Shown here piece by piece: positions 60,507 to 64,000 of a stretch of DNA of 64,000 nucleotides. The stretch covers positions 41,213,549-41,277,548 of the forward strand of contig CP136067.1 in assembly GCA_032622095.1 (NCBI GenBank), read 5' to 3'. Every line of letters starts with the position of its first letter. Position 1 is the stretch's first letter. The notes below the pieces were generated by a model. The model ran no database searches and was not told where the DNA came from. It saw only the letters and a program-made list of their open reading frames with translations. The position numbers were made by a program, and so were the translations under genes. Origin of the DNA: Siphonodentalium dalli. Its lineage: Eukaryota > Mollusca > Scaphopoda > Gadilida > Siphonodentaliidae.

Positions 60507-60944
60507 CCATCATATATAGGTACGTTCAAATGCTGGTAATGCTGGTAATTTGCACTGCAAAATTTCAATATACCAGTTGCAAACTTGCAAAAAAGGGATT
60601 AATTTCTGCCAGCTGTCGACAAATCATCGTTACTAGTGATCAATCTGTGACAGTGGTTTTGTGTGATTTCTGATAAAGCTGAGCTGTTTACACAATATAT
60701 TAATAAAGTGGTGCACGTTGGCAGTTTAAGGCAAGTTAAAATAATGCCACTTGATGTATTGTTCGACACGGCCAGCTCCCCCGCTATATTTACAATTTCA
60801 AATTCACTAATCCATTAAATACCAAACCGAATTAATTCGAGAAGTTCCTTTAGCACAATTTGTCTTGTGTCAGTAAACTGGTACAACACACTTTCGGCGG
60901 AAATTCCTAACCTAAATCCCGTGGCTAGAAATTCAGTTAAAAAA

Positions 60945-61085
60945 TTACATTGACCATTTGTAGCAACCAGAAATGTCCAAGTTCCATATTTTCATTTGCA
61001 CCCATTGGGTCGGACATTCTGAATGGTATCTCGAAATTCCCAGATTGGAAACTTCCATCTGATTGCCGTTACTCTCCAAAACTTT
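60945..61085. repeat. Right-arm partner of the 20.5-kb repeat fragment
   Basis: Reverse complement of 20515-20655 with few differences (aaattcccagattggaaac). Part of the inverted duplication. Confidence 0.5.
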
Positions 61086-62461
61086 GTTTTTTTTTGTCTA
61101 AAACAACATATATCTCAATTAACACGCTTTGAAATGTGTGTCAAATTATCGGAACAAATTAAATCTTCTTCTTGTGGCCACTGTTCAACTAATGGTCTGT
61201 GAGACACGAACTGTCTAACTTGGGGAGACACTCCACCCCGGCCACTTGTCCCTGGTGGTAAAGTATTGCATCGATTGAAATCAGTTTATGAAAATACTGG
61301 AATATATTCATTTAAATCAATACAAGTGTAAGTGTTACCCGGCTTTGCAACTCATCTGAATATTGACATGCGGGAAATCGTTGCGTGTTTTATTGAATTA
61401 ACCTTGGATTGTGGTAAAATTAACCGTGTTATGAGCACCATACAATTTGTTAAAAGATGTTAGAGTGAACAAGCACATGTAAATTACAACCAAATCGAAT
61501 GATAATCGATGGAGATCCTGATGATGGGGTGATAATCTATAAACACTGAGAGGTTTGTTGTCAAACAATATGCGGTTTATCATGTTCTCACCGAGGCTCG
61601 CGTCCGTACAAATCGGTTCTAGCGACAAAAGAGGAATAACTCTATATCGTTGCGATGGGTCAAGATATGTAATTGACCGATATGTGACGATTGGAACGTG
61701 TAGGGATATGCGGTTCTTAATTTCGTTATTTCCCGTGTTTTCTTCGTCAACAGTTATTTAAACTTTTGGCATATCTTGGAAAGTATTCGGAGAGGGTTGC
61801 TTCCATATTTGTTTTAGTGGATTTACGTTCCGAAATGGTGAGCTTGAAGCATGCAAATGGACCATGAATATCAATGAGCTCGTCTGCAAGTAGCAAAAAT
61901 CATCTCGCAGGCAAACGTTACGCGTCTTCTATGACTGGTTCTCTTAAAATGAACCCCAATCGGTGAAATTCTTTCGACAATTCTCTCTATATACATGTAG
62001 CTATCATTCGGGGCAGCCCCTCCCTGTCGAAAAGTGATATTTTGACCAAAACGTCACTTGAGAAAAGTTTGTTTACAATTATATAATACAAAAAGCCCAA
62101 ATATATATATCAATGCTATAGAATATGGCTATCTGATACAAACTTAACAGAATGATCTTGCTCTTTCTGGCCAGAACTCGTGATTTTAGCCAAATTACTA
62201 TTTGAATCACTTTGCATCATTGCTGGGAACAATATACATTATGCAAATAACTTAATTAAATAAATCTTATAGCTTCCCATTAAGTATCCTATACCATATA
62301 CCAGTTATGTAATTGTAATCTGTGATCTTACTTGTCTCAACTCACGTAACAAACAGAAAAAAGAAAACAAAGTAAAACAAACCATGATTTCTACACACAA
62401 ATGCCATGAGCAATATATTATATGTTTTGTTTTGTTTGCTTTTTTCTGTTAGTCATTTTTT

Positions 62462-63290
62462 CAGTAGTTTATTGTGTAAGATGTACATTGACATAGCGCA
62501 AGGTCCAGGCAACAGGCAAGCCTATATGAGCCCGGACCCATCAACAGAAAATAACAAAACATTACATAAAGTGGAAAAGTGCAAACACCGACACTCAGGG
62601 GATACAGAGGCCTGCCTGTCTAGGTAATCTGAATAAGGGACGTTTCAGATGATGTGGGGGATTTGAGCAGTAAAGGTGGACTGTAACATTAAATCATATG
62701 ACATGTATTTAGTATGAACTCAGTCTCATATTGAATCTATTGGTGGATTTGAAATATCCACGGACTATCTTACAAATGTCACAATTCATCTTATAGCCCA
62801 GCGCAGGATCACCAAACAGAAGCATTTCGATGGTTATGACCACAAACAATTCATGCAATCTTTTAAATGAAGCTTCTCTTTGTTGACTATGTAAAGGACA
62901 GACAGTTGAAAAAGTAATGCTCAACATCTTCATACCTATTTCCACAACTAGGATCATCGTTAAGAAACCTCGAAAGTGTTTGAGCATTTAATTCACTACA
63001 AGCGTTTCTAATTTTCGAATGAATGATTTGGTTTGACCTGTCATCTACTCTAACGTATATCGGAGGTCTATTGTCCAGTTTGCTGAGTGCATTTTTCAAT
63101 ATCGAAAGACCAGAGCGCACCCGAAGGATCTAACCTATTCCATAATTCTATACTAGATGGGAAAAATGATTTTAAGTAGGAGTTCAAGAAGGGATTAGAG
63201 AGTAATCAATTGGTTCCGAGAATTACGTTAAATAATTCACGAGAGGCGAGAGACGTCTACCAATAAAGATTTTGAATTTGAATTGTAAAT
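62462..63290 (-). mobile_element. Non-LTR retrotransposon ORF2 C-terminus and 3' UTR, frameshifted
   Basis: The minus strand encodes, in broken frames, SFFPSSIELWNRLDPSG, LSILKNALSKLDNRPP, IIHSKIRNACSELNAQ, DDPSCGNRYEDVEHYFFNC, SQQREASFKRLHELF and MLLFGDPALG, then a stop and a 3' UTR. The order (WNxLDPS, IRNACSxLNxxL, DPSCxCG..ED..HYFF) is the familiar end of CR1/Jockey-like reverse-transcriptase proteins. Frameshifts near 63120 and 62930 show it is dead. The left arm has a shorter version. Confidence 0.7.
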
Positions 63291-64000
63291 AGCATCGAAT
63301 GATTGTCTTTTTAAGCTTTAATTGGCCCATGTGGTAAGTCCTGGTCAAGTTTTCATTTTAATAAAAAAACTGATTGTTTATTTCTCAGATGAGTAAGCTT
63401 GATACCAAGTTCCGGAAATCGGGCCAACCAACGAGCCGCCGACGAAGCCATCCTTGGACGCAGAAGGTCTTCGCGGCAAGCCGTAGAGAGTTGGTGGTTC
63501 GTCTGAGGTTGCTAGCCTCGTCAAGTCTCGAGCGGTGATTTAGACCCTGAATCAGATTTACCACGAAAAAATCCATTCATCCAGTATGACGGGAAATCCG
63601 CTAGTATATTATTAACCAGCTCTAAACTTCCTGTTTAAGATACTCTTTGTAACCATTGTTTAAGGGGTTTCCTCATCTGCGCTATGTCTGGAGGTGGGAA
63701 GTTTAGAAGGACTTACAGAGAAAATTACTTAATTTTTAAGCTACTACACCACGTGAAGGAATCCATGCTTTCCGAAAACCACATCAAGCATATTATGTAA
63801 CAATAACATGTCAAAAAGATGACATTAATCATATAGTTTTAGAAAGGAAATTTTGGGAAGATCGTTCTCAGAAAATTTACAAAAATAGTGAAAATAAATA
63901 ACTGCCATAAAAAGTACATGAACTGAACTAGTAAAAGGCTCGAATGGCAATTGAGTTCAACACTGCTTCAAGAATGTTCACAGATGTTAGTTGTGTACAT

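Larger units (their letters stand above)
59030..64000 (-). repeat. Right arm of the large inverted duplication (continues past window)
   Basis: Reverse complement of 16444-22823. It lacks the 1.48-kb hAT and the 0.32-kb family C MITE of the left arm, retaining single-copy target sites near 61574 and 59265. It retains LINE sequence (62.9-63.3 kb) lost from the left arm. The arm is still matching when the window ends. Confidence 0.9.

Overview
The window is eukaryotic nuclear DNA from an invertebrate animal. It is AT-rich and intron-bearing, has no long uninterrupted gene, and is saturated with transposable elements. The only recognisable host-type coding sequence comes from two families. One is a secreted lectin-like protein (F5/8-type C/fucolectin domain plus a PAN/apple domain). 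The other is a berberine-bridge-enzyme-like FAD oxidoreductase. Together with the repeat content (Helitron-like units with microsatellites and core repeats, TTAA-flanked MITEs, non-autonomous hATs, tRNA-derived SINEs), this would fit a marine lophotrochozoan such as a mollusc or brachiopod, but the species cannot be fixed from the sequence alone.

Layout: 1-13.5 kb is repeats (hAT fragments, a TTAA MITE, a two-unit Helitron-like array, one copy of a 2.5-kb direct duplication, a perfect 162-bp palindrome). 14.1-21.8 kb holds three phase-compatible exons of the lectin/PAN gene on the plus strand. 16.4-22.8 kb is the left arm of a large inverted duplication whose right arm is 59.0-64.0 kb and runs off the window. 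The right arm carries an intact second copy of the PAN exon on the minus strand. 22.9-32.4 kb holds a SINE, several MITEs and the BBE-like gene on the minus strand, which looks decayed. 33-34.1 kb is an inverted/tandem repeat cluster. 35.8-39.2 kb (minus) and 41.4-47.9 kb (plus) are head-to-tail arrays of non-autonomous Helitron-like units. 47.9-51.1 kb is the second copy of the direct duplication, split by a hAT element. 57.0-58.06 kb is an 11-bp minisatellite with 100-bp higher-order periodicity.

The most interesting observation is the Helitron concatemer. Eight units of two families lie end to start (CTAG joined directly to TC), and only the outer edges show the A/T host target. The inverted and direct duplications also give natural filled/empty site pairs that define several transposons with their target-site duplications. 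Open frames in the arrays and the minisatellite are by-products of repeat periodicity and are not listed as genes.
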